This document shows, in pieces, positions 45,209 through 57,129 of a stretch of 64,000 nt of DNA. Source of the stretch: Bombyx mori (Eukaryota; Arthropoda; Insecta; Lepidoptera; Bombycidae). The notes under the pieces are model-generated. The model was given only the letters and a program-made list of their open reading frames with translations. It did not search any database and was not told where the DNA came from. The stretch is from assembly GCF_030269925.1 (NCBI RefSeq), contig NC_085119.1:13489001-13553000 (forward strand), in the 5' to 3' direction. A program made the position numbers and the translations under genes. Within the stretch, counting starts at the first letter, position 1. The number at the start of each line of letters is the position of its first letter.

Positions 45209-45469
45209 TTACTGGTGGCAGGACCTTCTGTGAGTGCGCGCGGGTAGCCACGCGCACTCACAAAAGCACGCCACCACCCTGCCTATTTCTGCAGCAGTAA
45301 TGCGTTTCGGTTTGAAGGCTGTGGCAGCCGTTGTAACTATACTTGAGACCTTAGAACTTATATCTCAAGGTGGGTGGCGCATTTACGTTGTATATGTCTA
45401 TGGGCTCTAGTAACCACTTAACACCAGGTGGGCTGTGAGCTCGTCCACCCATTAAGCAATTAAAAAAAA
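45209..45469 (+). mobile_element. SINE family A, short form with a foldback insertion
   Basis: Starts ttactggtggcaggacct. At 45230-45261 the element carries gtgagtgcgcg and its exact reverse complement cgcgcactcac, because a reversed piece of its own sequence is inserted before ccaccaccctgcc. It ends attaagcaattaaaaaaaat. Confidence 0.85.
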
Positions 45470-48400
45470 TTAAAAAATTAAAATCTTAAATGTAGTGTAT
45501 GCTGTCACCACTTAGAAAGAAATGAAAGATTACGTATCGGCAGAAGACGAATAGGACGGTGATAGAAAATTATTATTTCTCGCGTGACTTCACCGTACAT
45601 ACAAACATGTCGTACTAAGATACGTGTATCAAACCGAAGACGTGATAAATGTATACTATCTCAGCTTGGTTATTGTTCACGGGTTTTCGATTTTTATTTA
45701 TATCCAATTTCGTGTGTCGCGAAAACATTAATGGACTGAATTGAAATAAATTACACATTAGAAGCTATAAAATGATATCAGTTCCGAACTGGAGTAGCTT
45801 ACGACGTAAGTTATGTGATTTCGTTTACATTTAATTTGAAAATGAACTGAGTTTGTAGTTTTTGAACACTTCGTGTGTGTTTAATGGATAAAATGAATGA
45901 ATGAAATGAAAGAATTAAATATGACATTTTAAATTAAAAGCTTATAGTTTCGGATGTAGAACTTTAAATTAGCTAAAGCAGAAGCAAGGGTATGACCGTC
46001 TGCAAAGACTGAATCATGGCTTAAGATGAACCAAGGGTTTCAGTAAGCGTTTATTGCTACATAGACCGTGAACGAGGATATCTATTTAGGTCAAAATCTA
46101 ATCAAAACAAAAAGATGAACTCATTGTATTTTCTTCTTTATCTATACGTCATTATACATAGCACTACCTACCCTAATGCAATAGAGTTTCGTCGAAGAAA
46201 CATTATCATCGCTCTATTGTGTTGTAATGTGAACACGGTAGCGGATAAAAGATTGTCCCTTTTGAACCCAAAGTACTGAAGTGATTCAAGACTTCAGTCA
46301 TTCTGTTTTGGAACCCTCTATATATAGTACGAAACGAAGTTAAGTACGGAAAAGATAGTCAAGCTTTTGTAATTACTACCAAAAGAAAATTGAAAAGAAA
46401 AGAAAAAAAATTTGTGTGCTGTCGTGGGACACCGGATAGGAACGAAGTTCCTTATTATAAAAATATTAATTTTAAGTTCTATTCGAGGTATAAAGTAAAT
46501 AAAACTGGAGGTTTCGCAACAGCCCACGGTCATTCGGTAACGTGCGAACTTATTGTGGTACACTTCATTAAATGTTGTTTGCATAAGAGTTAGTGTATTG
46601 CGCAAATGAACGCTCTGAGATGGTGGTCAATGAATGATAAAAAAAATCTTAATTTTTGCACGTTATTACAAAATTAAGTCGTATACTGTGTGCATTACTA
46701 ATAAAAATCTTACGTTACGGACGTTTTTTCCGGGTTAGGGTACCTCCCCGCATCGTCCCGTAAGGAACTTCGTTCCAAAAGAAAGAAAGAGAGAAGAAAA
46801 CAAATATATTTTTTAAACTCATTATTTTCCCATGACTAATTAAATTAGCGTGCTTCCCGTAACCACATACCATTATTTTTATGATAAATGAAAACTTTAG
46901 ATGCCTGAAATTGATCGACAAAATCTACATTCTGCCCTCAAAGTCGCCGATAAAAGCTAGTTCCTTATAAAACTAAAAATCTAAAAATAACGCGGTCAAC
47001 TTAGTACAACGCATTACCAGAACCAAAAGTAAAAATTTGATTGCGTACTAAACAAACATGCTTTTTATGATCAAAGTGCCCGATAAAATATGTTCATTCC
47101 AAATAACCGTGACTTCCGCAACCCACCTAAACAGTTTTTTAATTATTCTTACTCTTTGTTTCAGGTAAACATCGGTTAAGCCTATGTAATTTTTCTTTGA
47201 GGAACACTAATAAAGGTAATATTATATTATATTAAAATAGAACACATTAGAAAACACCACTAACAAAACTTATAATTCGAATAATGCTTTCGGTTACCAC
47301 AATACGAAATTCGTTATCAAATATTATATACAGCAAGCGTTAATCTTTGATGTTGATGAAGACATACGTACACAGCAATGATGGTGATTCTATTACTAAA
47401 CAAAAGCGGTAGGATGACGCGTCAGCCCACACGAACGCTCAGGAAATTGACATGTCACGACACGGGTAAGTGAAAAGACATAATGCTTTCAACTTAACGT
47501 TTTATTTAATAATATAAAGAGATAATAATCTATTTACACATGTGTATGAAATTTTATCTGCGTACATACATATGTATCCTCAATAAACTCAATAGACTTC
47601 ATCTGTCTCTATTGCACGGTATCGGGCGTCACGCCATGTTGCCAATAAAGCGCCATGTAGTTATTATTTTATACGTCATCTTCAACAATCATAGTCGTAG
47701 TATAGCTAATTTATAGAAAAACCTTTAATAAATTAAACTTTCCTCATGCATCACTGCGTCCATTGATGAAACCATATAAAATTCCTTTCAATCGTTCTTA
47801 TAGGTAAGTGGTCATTCTTTTTGGGATTAGGCAAAATAATTTTCGACTCTTCAACCCTTTGGATATTTTGGGCTGTTTACTTGTTCCCTATCTCTTCTTC
47901 TTCAAACACCGCCCACGTGAATGTTCATCCAGTTCCTGTTAGGTCGTCACACTCACAAGTAACCGATACATAGTTTCCTCTATGTACAATCATCGGTAGG
48001 ATACGTCATCGGCCTGGCTCATTTTATTCCCTGTGAGTGCCCCAACAAAATGACTTCTACAAAACCTTCTATCTAAGTATCCTACTCCACCCCTTGATTA
48101 AATATAACGGCCATTACTCATAAAATATAAATTAACAAAAGAAATAATTCACGCAATAACTTTATGGGCCTTTGTTATAAAGATTTCGTGATTCATTTAT
48201 CTAAACTTTCAAGAGCTGGCAATAAGACTGAGATTCGTTTACAATCACAATCCCCGTTGAAGCTGTCTTATAAAAAGACCGAGCGGTACATGTGTCTCCA
48301 TAGATAAAGTGGAATCGTAAAAGCCTACACGGAGTGGTCAGGAAATTGACAAGTCACGATATATTATTATATATATAGACGAGGAACGAAGCGATCGGTT

Positions 48401-48502
48401 ATATGTCAAACATTTGAAATGTTCTCAAGGCTCACAAGGAGTCCATTTTACAATTTCCAATACTTTACAATTTTCTTTCTTTACTTTACAATTATGGGAA
48501 TG
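45470..48502. other. Unassigned DNA, 3 kb
   Basis: No gene supported. Two things stand out: a 16-bp inverted pair ggaacgaagttcctta (about 46440) / taaggaacttcgttcc (about 46760), and a direct repeat around aggaaattgacaagtcacga at 47423-47460 and 48321-48359. Open stretches at 46318-46605, 46390-46593 and 46715-46921 lack any recognisable domain. Confidence 0.35.
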
Positions 48503-48729
48503 TTTTTTTTTATTGCTTAGATGGGTGGAAGTGGGTACTGGAGCCCATTAACATCTACAACGTAAATGCGCCACCCACCTTGAGATATAAGTTTTAAGGT
48601 CTCAGTATGGTTACTGGTTACAACGGCTGCCCCACCCTTCAAACCGAAACGCATTACTGCTTCATGACAGAAATAGGCAGGGTGGTGGTACCTACCCGTG
48701 CGGACTCACAAGAGGTCCTACCACCAGTA
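48503..48729 (-). mobile_element. SINE family A, short form with 28-bp deletion near the tail
   Basis: T-rich start, attgcttagatgggtgg then directly aagtgggtactggagcccat; the usual acgagctcacagcccacctg is gone. The 5' boundary is ccaccagtag. Confidence 0.85.
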
Positions 48730-49072
48730 GGAAACTGAAGAAACAAACAAAACATTGAAGTAGGACGTTTTACTCGTGAACATTAGCTATTAGATCAAAA
48801 TCTGTTCCAAAATCAATGAGGAGAAGTATTTAGTAGCCACAAAACAGATGGTTTGATGTGGGTACTAATGTATCTCAAAATTAATTAATTAATCACGGGC
48901 TGCGCTTAGTCCGTCCAAACTTACCTGAATAGGTATGTATTGTTCTTTTGAATACAAAAATTCTTTAGCATCATTCTATAGCAAACTACTTCAGATTAAA
49001 CGAAAAAGCGACACTAAAAAGAGGCAAAGCATAGTACATTTCAGACTTGTACCGTGACGTACACTATTTATT

Positions 49073-49163
49073 ACCTACAAAGGCAGACGAGCTAACGACC
49101 CACTTCACGTGTTTTGACGGTAGCTAATGAACATCACGTATGGCAGAGCTAGTCAATCCGCTT
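49073..49163 (-). mobile_element. Repeat family B, old fragment
   Basis: ctacaaaggcagacgagcta, cggtagctaatgaacatcac, gcagagctagtcaatccgct follow the family B 3' UTR order with many changes. Confidence 0.55.
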
Positions 49164-49309
49164 CCTACAACACGGGAATCTGTTCAAACCTTACTTAAAG
49201 AAGGACATGATCGGACTACATCCACAATAATCATTCATTCATTCATTTAGTTCTATATTTAGAGACGTCCGGTAGTTTTTTAATAAGTTTTGAGCTCGTT
49301 TCTGTATTT

Positions 49310-50010
49310 ATTTATTTATTTATTTATTAAACTTAATGTAAAATTTACCTTGGCGGACTTAATGCCTAAGGCATTCTCTACCAGTCAACCAAGGGTAGTG
49401 CAGATTAAATAATGGTAAATGCAATGAAATCAATATATTAATAAGCGAAGCAAAAACTTAGTACCCGTTTTTACGAAAATTGCGCGGACGGAGGAGTATG
49501 AAATTTCTCACACTTATATAGAGATTATAGAGAAGGAGTGCACAATGCTAACATTTTTTTTTAAATAATGCATAAAAGATACTTTAAATCAATAAATAAA
49601 CCCTTGACAAACTACCATGTATTTGACACAGCACATACATTAAAATATACTCTTTGTTTACTGTAAATTGGGAAACTTTTGTTATTGTTTAAAGTCTGTG
49701 GTCAAATTGAAAATAGATTAATATTGTTTGTCTTTAATATTGTTGATCTATAGTGCAGTTTTGGCGAATACTGTATCGAAATATAGTGTTTGACAATAGA
49801 ACCATAATAATGTTTAAACTTATAATTTCAATTAATTATAGTCGAATCTCGACTACTGCGGGGCCACTAGTTTATATTAAATTACAAATATAAAATATAC
49901 ATACCATACATAAGTGTAAATATATATAAATATATACACCAAACACATATACACAAATACATAAATATTATATAATAATATGTAGTTTATACGGTATTCA
50001 AAGGATATTT
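49310..50010 (-). repeat. Repeat family H copy split by a Helitron-like element
   Basis: Left part gcctaaggcattctctacca, ccaagggtagtgcag, gcaatgaaa (to 49429); right part tttatattaaattacaaata and a TACA/ATAT-rich run (from 49871). The two parts join to give the uninterrupted sequence seen at 5426-5600. Confidence 0.7.
49430..49870 (+). mobile_element. Helitron-like family G, complete, inserted in family H
   Basis: A 441-bp element TCAATATATTAATAAGCGAA to ggggccactag. The host repeat reads ...caatgaaa before and tttatatt... after it, so insertion fell exactly between A and T with no duplication, the Helitron rule. The 3' hairpin is slightly mutated (gtcgaatctcgac). Confidence 0.85.
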
Positions 50011-50128
50011 ATTATACATTATATTCTCTTCAGTCCCACCAATAAGGCTTAGACATTTACACTGAATACAATATTACGGTATATGTCAGGCAACTAACGA
50101 AAAGGTAAATCTTAAGTCGAATAAAGAG

Positions 50129-50574
50129 TTTTTTTTATTTATTGCTTAGATGGGTGGACGAGCTCACAGCCCACCTGGAGTTAAGTGGTTACTGGAGCCC
50201 ATAGATATTTACAACGTAAATGTTCCACCCACCTTGACATATCAGTTCTAAGGTCCCAGTATAGTTACAACGGCTGCCCCACCCTTCAAGCCGAAACGCG
50301 TTACTGCTTCACGGCAGAAATAGACGGGGTGGTGGTACCTACCCGTGCGGACTCACATGAAATCTTACCACCAGTAATTACACAAATTATAATTTTGCAG
50401 GTTTGATTTTTATTACACGATGATAATTAATCCTTCACTGTGGAAGTCGATCGTGAACATTTGCTAAGTACGTATTTCATTAGAAAATTGGTACCCGCCT
50501 GCGGGATTCGAACACCGGTGCATCGTTAGATACGAATGCACCGGGCGTCTTATCCTTTAGGCCACGACGACTTC
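50129..50574 (-). mobile_element. SINE family A (Bm1-like), full-length reference copy
   Basis: The most complete copy in the window, about 446 bp. On the minus strand it has a tRNA-like head (gaagtcgtcgtggcctaaag ... ggtgttcgaatcccgcaggc), a body (ccaattttctaatgaaatac, gatcgacttccacagtgaag), the short-form start (ttactggtggtaagatttca), the conserved middle, and a tail aagcaataaataaa. It is non-autonomous and would rely on a LINE machinery; its 3' end resembles family B, the 3' UTR of the Jockey/CR1-like LINE here. Confidence 0.88.
50503..50564 (-). promoter_or_regulatory. Internal pol III promoter (A- and B-box) of the SINE
   Basis: On the minus strand tggcctaaaggat (50552-50564) resembles an A-box and ggtgttcgaatccc (50503-50516) a B-box, at tRNA-like spacing within the SINE head. 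Confidence 0.65.
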
Positions 50575-51524
50575 AAAACGGAGTTGTAATAACGTGCTAA
50601 ATATATGCGAAAGAAGGCTTTGAGTGCAGAGAGTATCGTAGGTCTGAATGGAAAAAGAGGATATATTATGCCGACTCCACATAGTAAGATAAGGACAAAA
50701 AAAAAATCGGTAGTCTGTAAAGTCGGTTTCTTGACGATAGTTGAACGTGACAACGTCATAAGAAAATACTGATGGAATGGTTTCATTTTTCAAAAGAAAA
50801 TTTTAATTTTATTTGTTTGATAGATATTTTGTATGGACAATTGACACCACATTCACTTTCACTGAACTTCATACTTGACGAAAACATGTAAATGTATTAT
50901 TGTATAGCAGCTGTCCACGCGGATGCATCGCTCACTCAAGTAGGAGAGAGACAGATGTCGAACGCTGCTGAACGCGGAGGCCGATTGTGCCTCTTTGTCG
51001 CTCGTTGCGCGCTCTCGCTTGCACTTCAAGCCTTAATGGTGGTGGCCAACAATAATTAATTAAATGGAACGCCTCATGAGTCATGTTTTTTCGTGCGTGC
51101 AGCCGGCTCCATCGAATTATAAGACGTTGTCACGTCCAAAACTTATTTTTCATAACATCTCTATTTAAATCTATCATTCATTGCGTTAATCAAATCAAAT
51201 TGGTCATACATCAGCATCTATATCTTGCTACTGCCTACGTCACTGAAATAAACGCTGTAACAGCAAAAACATAAAGCAGTCGTTTTATTCTTCTCGTAAA
51301 AAACGAATAGAAACTGACACCGAACGAAATTGATTGACAACGTGTATTCCACGAACGTTTTTATCATTGCCATAGGGGATGGAAATGTAATAAAAATGTT
51401 CCCGCACTACCGCAGATAAGTGGTTGATGTAACCACACTATAATATTACAGTAAATTATATGACAGCAGCTTATACCAGTAAATCATGTTAATATAGACT
51501 GGTCATGTATCATAAATCATGTTT
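50575..51524. other. Unassigned DNA with a GC-richer block
   Basis: At 50910-51050 the sequence is CpG-richer (ctctttgtcgctcgttgcgc, gctctcgcttgcacttcaag). Gene promoter and LTR piece are both possible; I see no TATA, paired end or reading frame that decides. Confidence 0.3.
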
Positions 51525-51759
51525 TTACTGGTGGTAGGACCTCTTGTGAGTCCGCGCGGGTAAGTACCACCACCGTGCCTGTTTCTATGCGTTTCGGTTT
51601 GAAGGGTGGGGCAGCCGTTGTAACTAAACTGCGGCCTTAGAACTTATATCTCAAGGTTGGTGGCGCATTTACGTTATAGATGTCTATGGGCTCCAGTAAC
51701 CACTTAACACCAGGTGGGCGGTGAGCTCGTCCATTCATCTATGCAATAAATAAATAAAA
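51525..51759 (+). mobile_element. SINE family A, short form
   Basis: Starts ttactggtggtaggacctct; a 16-bp stretch including gccgtgaagcagtaa is deleted before tgcgtttcgg. Ends atgcaataaataaataaaa. Confidence 0.85.
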
Positions 51760-54399
51760 GTTCCAATGCCAAAAGCCAAAAGTTCATATTTAAGCGTAAA
51801 CAAGATATTAAACAATCAAAGTGAGATACTGTATTCCGTATAGGATGGAAGCTGTCATATATTTAACGTCACTAGATATTTAACCAAATAAATGTTTCAG
51901 CTCCCTCAAGAATCTCAAAGTATTTACATGCAAATATTTGCTGAAGCCTCGTAACGCACCGCGGTATAACGAAAACTTACTCCAAGAGAAGAAACACTTA
52001 ATACTTAAAGAGAACACGAGAAGTTGAAAATCATGGTGCTTATTACGTTTTGCATTTTCCGGCCCCATTATCCCATCAAAGGTTGGTGAGAAAATAACAA
52101 AAGTATTTGGAATTTATGCGAAAATAAATGGACTAATAATTCAGTAATTAGTTGCGGAAAATTAAAAGACGTAAAACAATTACTCTTAACATAAAAACTC
52201 GGTGTTTCCCTTTTTCGTTTCCCGCTAAAGTAATTACAAAAAAAACGTAATTCGGTAAATTAATAATGTAAACGAAGCGTTTATGAGTTGCGTCCGCATT
52301 GAGACGAGCGTGCTACTTGGAAATTCTGTTACAATTTTCTAGAATTTTCGAGAAGGCAAGAACTTTACAGAAGCTGTTCCACTGATATTGCTGTATAAAG
52401 AGAATTGAGTTGTATCGCAGGAAATAAGCTTGTTACTGCGTAACGTGAAGAGCGTAATAAAACGGGAATACAGTCTGCTTTAGGAATAAATGACTTATAT
52501 TTTCACAACCTAATATTTTTTTACTAGAGTAAATCAATAGTTCAACTATCGGCTCACCTAAAGCGATTACTGAGGCACATAGATCTAGAATTGGAATCGT
52601 GGTGAATAAAATAAAACTGAATTATAGTTTTATTGTTCTCATATCAAATCTTCCCTATTATTACGACTAAAAATTAATTGACACTCTTTTGCACACCGAT
52701 CACTCAATCGTTTTCGCCATCTTGTTTTTTCTTTATTGTTTTTCCCTTTCTATAACATTTTTCTCTCACTCGCACCTTAACGCTTCGTTCCACAATTTTT
52801 TTATACCGTTTCGTTCTTACCCATCAGATTCAAGTGCTTTGTAATATGAATAGAAATAGGAGGAAGACTACCCTATGGAGGCTTAGAATCCGCTGGTAGA
52901 AAAATAAGCTGATAGTACTTAGTAAAAGTATTAGTTTCGGTCAAATGCTTATCGTAAGACGTTTCAATTAATATATAAAACTAATAATTTATAATAAAAC
53001 AAGTATAATTTGATTTACTTATTTTGGTTAATACTATAAATCTGTATTTTCCAACAGATTGTCAACATACACAACGAAATATACGGCGACGTAACGATAA
53101 TCCTCGAATACCGTAATCCACGAATCCCTTTAATAATGCTATCGAACACACCTAAACGATTTAAACTGACAGGAGCGATTAAGTCAAACGCAAATCTCGT
53201 ACTGTTGATAGAGACATAAAGCACATTACAATCCGAGCCCCGTAAACGTGTCGCGTAATCCGCTCCCGGCCGGCAAAAAGATAAAAGCCATTTTTCTCTC
53301 TTTGTAAAAGGAAAAACAAATAACAAAAAAACATCCGACGCTTTCTACGTAAATAATTTCCAGGCTCATTCGATTCGCGTCACAGTAACCTTTCGCTTGT
53401 TATCGCTTTGAGCAATCTACGTCCAGGGAACCCTGATTTCCTGAAAGAGAGACGCTGTAATCGGCAATGGGGTCTACGTTTGCGGTACAAACATGTACTG
53501 GTGATTTTATGTGAGACCTACGATCCCGCCGGAGACACTCCGGTTAAGTGCTTCGAAACGAAAAGAAAATTTTAGGAAGCTAAAAGATTTGTTTCGTATA
53601 AACTTTTGATGTTTTTAGTTCTAGTTTTTTAGTCTTACCTGTTGGTTAGCTTCAATACCTTACATTGGTTCCGAACAATTCTCTCTAGCCTCACTTAAAA
53701 TAAATTTAAGTTCCGTGATACCGAGCTGTAGACCAACCACATTTATTTTGATTTCTATTAACATTAATTTCCCTCTTTTTATTTTTATTGTTTTTTTTTG
53801 TAAGTTTTTATATGCAGTTTTTTTCTTTTTTTTGTGTTCTTTGTCTTAATTTAATATTAGTCAACGATATTTTTATCTTAAGCACAAACGTTCTTAAGCA
53901 AGATATGTTCACACCCAAAAGGGAGAATCCTATAATGTATTATTTTATATAAATAAGTTCAATGTTTATGTGTGCAGATTTTATCCAGTTGTGTGAACCT
54001 AATAAAAAAATAAATAAAAAAAAAACAATATAACAATTAATATAAAATGTAAATTTATCATAAGTTGGTACAACAATTCTTTTTAAAACCATTTATTAAT
54101 GTTTAAAGTAACACCGCGATTTTCATGATACAAACACTTTTCATTCCAACTTTGAGAATGCAACAAAGGCGTCATGTGGAGGCAGGCCACTGCTGAAGTC
54201 ATCCGGTCCTAACAATGCGAAGGGTCGTCCAAATATTTTCGTTATGAAAATATTAAGCCGTTTGAACATTTTTGCTGAAACCTCTATCGAGTACTTTAGG
54301 TTTATTGTGAGGGCTTAGAAGTACGTTCTTAAATTCTCTTGTGTACCTGAGGAGTGACGAGTTAGGAATTTTGTGGTTTTACATATTTTTGCTTGCTTT
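51760..54399. other. Unassigned DNA, 2.6 kb
   Basis: No gene or repeat family supported. Open stretches at 51880-52068 and 53015-53326 (minus) show no known domain. T- and A-rich runs occur at 53775-53835 and 54000-54030. Confidence 0.35.
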
Positions 54400-54575
54400 T
54401 TTCATAAACGAGTGTACGAGCTCACGATCCAACTGTTACTGTTAGTTGGTTGTTGACAATCACAATGTCAATGGCACTACCCACCTTAAGACATGAGTTC
54501 CCGCCCTTCAAACAGGACTCATTAGTGCTTTACGGCAGAAATAGGCAAATTGGTGATACATATATACAATAGTAA
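54400..54575 (-). mobile_element. Old SINE family A fragment
   Basis: Diverged minus-strand copy: gtacgagctcacgatccaac, actacccaccttaagacatg, gctttacggcagaaataggc. Confidence 0.55.
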
Positions 54576-54606
54576 TCGTGAGAATAATTCGTGAATATTT
54601 GTTAGG

Positions 54607-54624
54607 TAATAATAATAATAATAA
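54607..54624. repeat. (TAA)n microsatellite
   Basis: Six TAA units. Confidence 0.8.
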
Positions 54625-55114
54625 CTCTTTATTTATATAACACCTTAATATGTACACAGTAAAGTAATAAAACAAAAGTCGGTATATAAATCCGATTTAA
54701 AGGTATGTATTTCTTTAGGATTATTAAGTACAGTTTTCTCACTCTGATATTATAGTTACGTCATTCGATATGAGTACAATCAATCCATCGTACCTATCAA
54801 GTGTATAAAAACAAACGCTTCTAAATGCGAGCACGTGTAACTTTACATGATAACGGACAGCATGATTGATAATTATTGCCAGATTACTAAAAAAGATCAA
54901 TCGCATATACGTAAACAATATCTGTTGATTTATTGTGGTTCATACAGTAAACTTGTCTTAATTAAAATGCAATACTAATAGACTTACTTTGGCTGCTGAT
55001 CCTGCAATGTTACAGACTATTTTGGCGATCCTCATTGTCTATTGTATATTATTATTATATTAGTGAGATAATATACCGATAATTAGATAATGCTTCCTTC
55101 CGCTAATACGTTGA

Positions 55115-55320
55115 TTTTTTTATTTATTTATTGCTTAGATGGGTGGACGAGCTCACAGCCCACCTGGTGTTGAGTGGTTACTGGAGCCCATAGACATCTA
55201 CAACGTAAATGCGCCACCCACCTTGAGATATAAGTTCTAAGGGTCTCAGTATAGTTACAACGGCTGCCCTACCCTTCAAACCGAAACGCATTACTGCTTC
55301 ACGGCAGAAATAGGCAGGGC
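55115..55320 (-). mobile_element. SINE family A, 5' truncated
   Basis: T-rich start, attgcttagatgggtggacg through cacggcagaaataggcaggg, where it stops short of the usual short-form start. Confidence 0.85.
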
Positions 55321-55469
55321 ATAAAAATTGTAGCCGGAAAAGACATCGCGTCGCGCCAAAACCTGGTTCGTATTAAAATTATTATTCAATCTATGGTTCT
55401 ATTATCAATAAATAACGAAGGTAGGTTATAACAGTAAATATAATGATTGAAAATTTTATTATTTGCTTC

Positions 55470-55588
55470 TTTTTTTTTTGCCCTTGTAGGCAGACGAGCA
55501 TACGGCCCACCTGATGGTGAGTGGTTACCGTCGCCCATGGACTTCAGCAATGCCAAGGGCAGAGCCAAGCCGCTGCCTACCGCTTGCC
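55470..55588 (-). mobile_element. Repeat family B (LINE 3' UTR tail)
   Basis: T run, gcccttgtaggcagacgagc through gcagagccaagccgctgcct. A clean copy with no coding part. Confidence 0.85.
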
Positions 55589-56868
55589 GCATAGATCCGA
55601 CATTATACATTAATATATTAATTTAAAAGATAAACTGTAATATAATATAATATTAAAAGTTGAAAATGTTCGTTTCTTTGTTGAAAATTTTACTTTTCGA
55701 GACATAGGCGACACGTGGTATCCCACATCTGCGATCAACTTAATGAACTTATTGTATACACTGCAAGCCCAAAAAATAGTCCACAATATTACTTTATTTT
55801 TCCCGCATTTAAACATTAACTATTTTGCTTTAACCAATAATTTACTTCAAGATTACAATAATTACACATCTTGACGTCTATTAGTATGTCAAGCAAATTA
55901 AATCAAATAAAGAAAAAGAAAAAAGTATATATGTATATACTTTAAGTATCCCGGCTGGATGAATAGAATAATTTTTAAAGCATTTTTATACATATATACT
56001 AACACTACTTAAATAGTAAACTATGCGGTAATATGTAGTATTCATATATTTATACATAGTTAGAACTTGTCAACTACAAGAATATTGTAGATAAATTGAG
56101 AAGAGCTCACCCCATTCATAGTGATTCTGCAAAATGATATAATTTACTTTAATTACAATGCTCATCATAGTACAAATCGTCCGTAAACACGTGTGAGATT
56201 CAAATTGAGAAAGAGAAACAGTGGCTCACGACATTAATTACTGGAAAAGCTACAACTGCTATAACTAAGATCCTTTTACCTGTTTTGAAATGCCGACGAT
56301 TTCCTTATTTCCTCGAAAGGAGACAGTATAATTCCAGCACACTTTATTGTTAAGTTTCTGACTTTCGTGGCTTTCAATAACAAGCTTGGACCGTTGGAGT
56401 ATTTAGTATTTCGCTTAAACAAAAATCCATACCCAAACATATTTAGGACGATCCATTGAAATATAACTTATTTATACTAAACTTCCATTTAGTTTGTTCA
56501 GCAGTGTACATACGTCACGTCCACACATCGAGGGGACTGCGTTAGTCGGCGAAACTACTACAAAAAGTATAAATCCTTTCTAAGGGCGTAATAAATTGAT
56601 GTAACGAGCGAAGGGAATCTTGTAAGGTCGAGACGGCCATAAACGGAACGGGACCGGCCTGGCACTAGTCAGGCGACGGTCACAAAGTGCACACAGTGAA
56701 TAGTACAACGGTATTAGAAAAAAAACAAAACCAAGCAAGGACGTATACTATATACAGCGTAGTACAGACGAACTCAAAGTAAAATAAGAGGTTATAACTT
56801 TTCAAGGAAACTGAGAGCGGTTGTAAAGTTTGGTCATAAGTTGCTACCGAAGCCCATTTGTGTCACAA
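55589..56868. other. Unassigned DNA
   Basis: No gene supported. A TATAAA within agtataaatcctttctaagg at about 56566-56585, followed by GC-richer DNA to 56700, is promoter-like but unproven. Confidence 0.3.
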
Positions 56869-57129
56869 ACCGGTCATCGTTCTCGTCGAAGCCGTCACTT
56901 ACGACGAAGGGCTCGACGACTAAATTAACCCACAAACAAGGCCCACTGATTTTCTCGCCGGATCTTCTCATTGGGTCGCGTTTCCGATTTGGTAGTAGTT
57001 TCTGCGAAGCACGGCTCTTGCTAGGGTTCGTGTTAGCAACGTCATCAGGTTTGAGCGCCATGAGCTCACTTACATGTTAGGGTGAAGCTGAAATAGCCTC
57101 TCAAGGGTATCAGCATAGGTAGGGGAAAA
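56869..57129 (+). mobile_element. Retroposon family C, 3' two thirds
   Basis: aaaccggtcatcgttctcgt start, hairpin region (cccactgattttctcgccgg), tail ggtatcagcataggtagggg plus A run. Overlapping open stretches on both strands are read-through. Confidence 0.8.
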
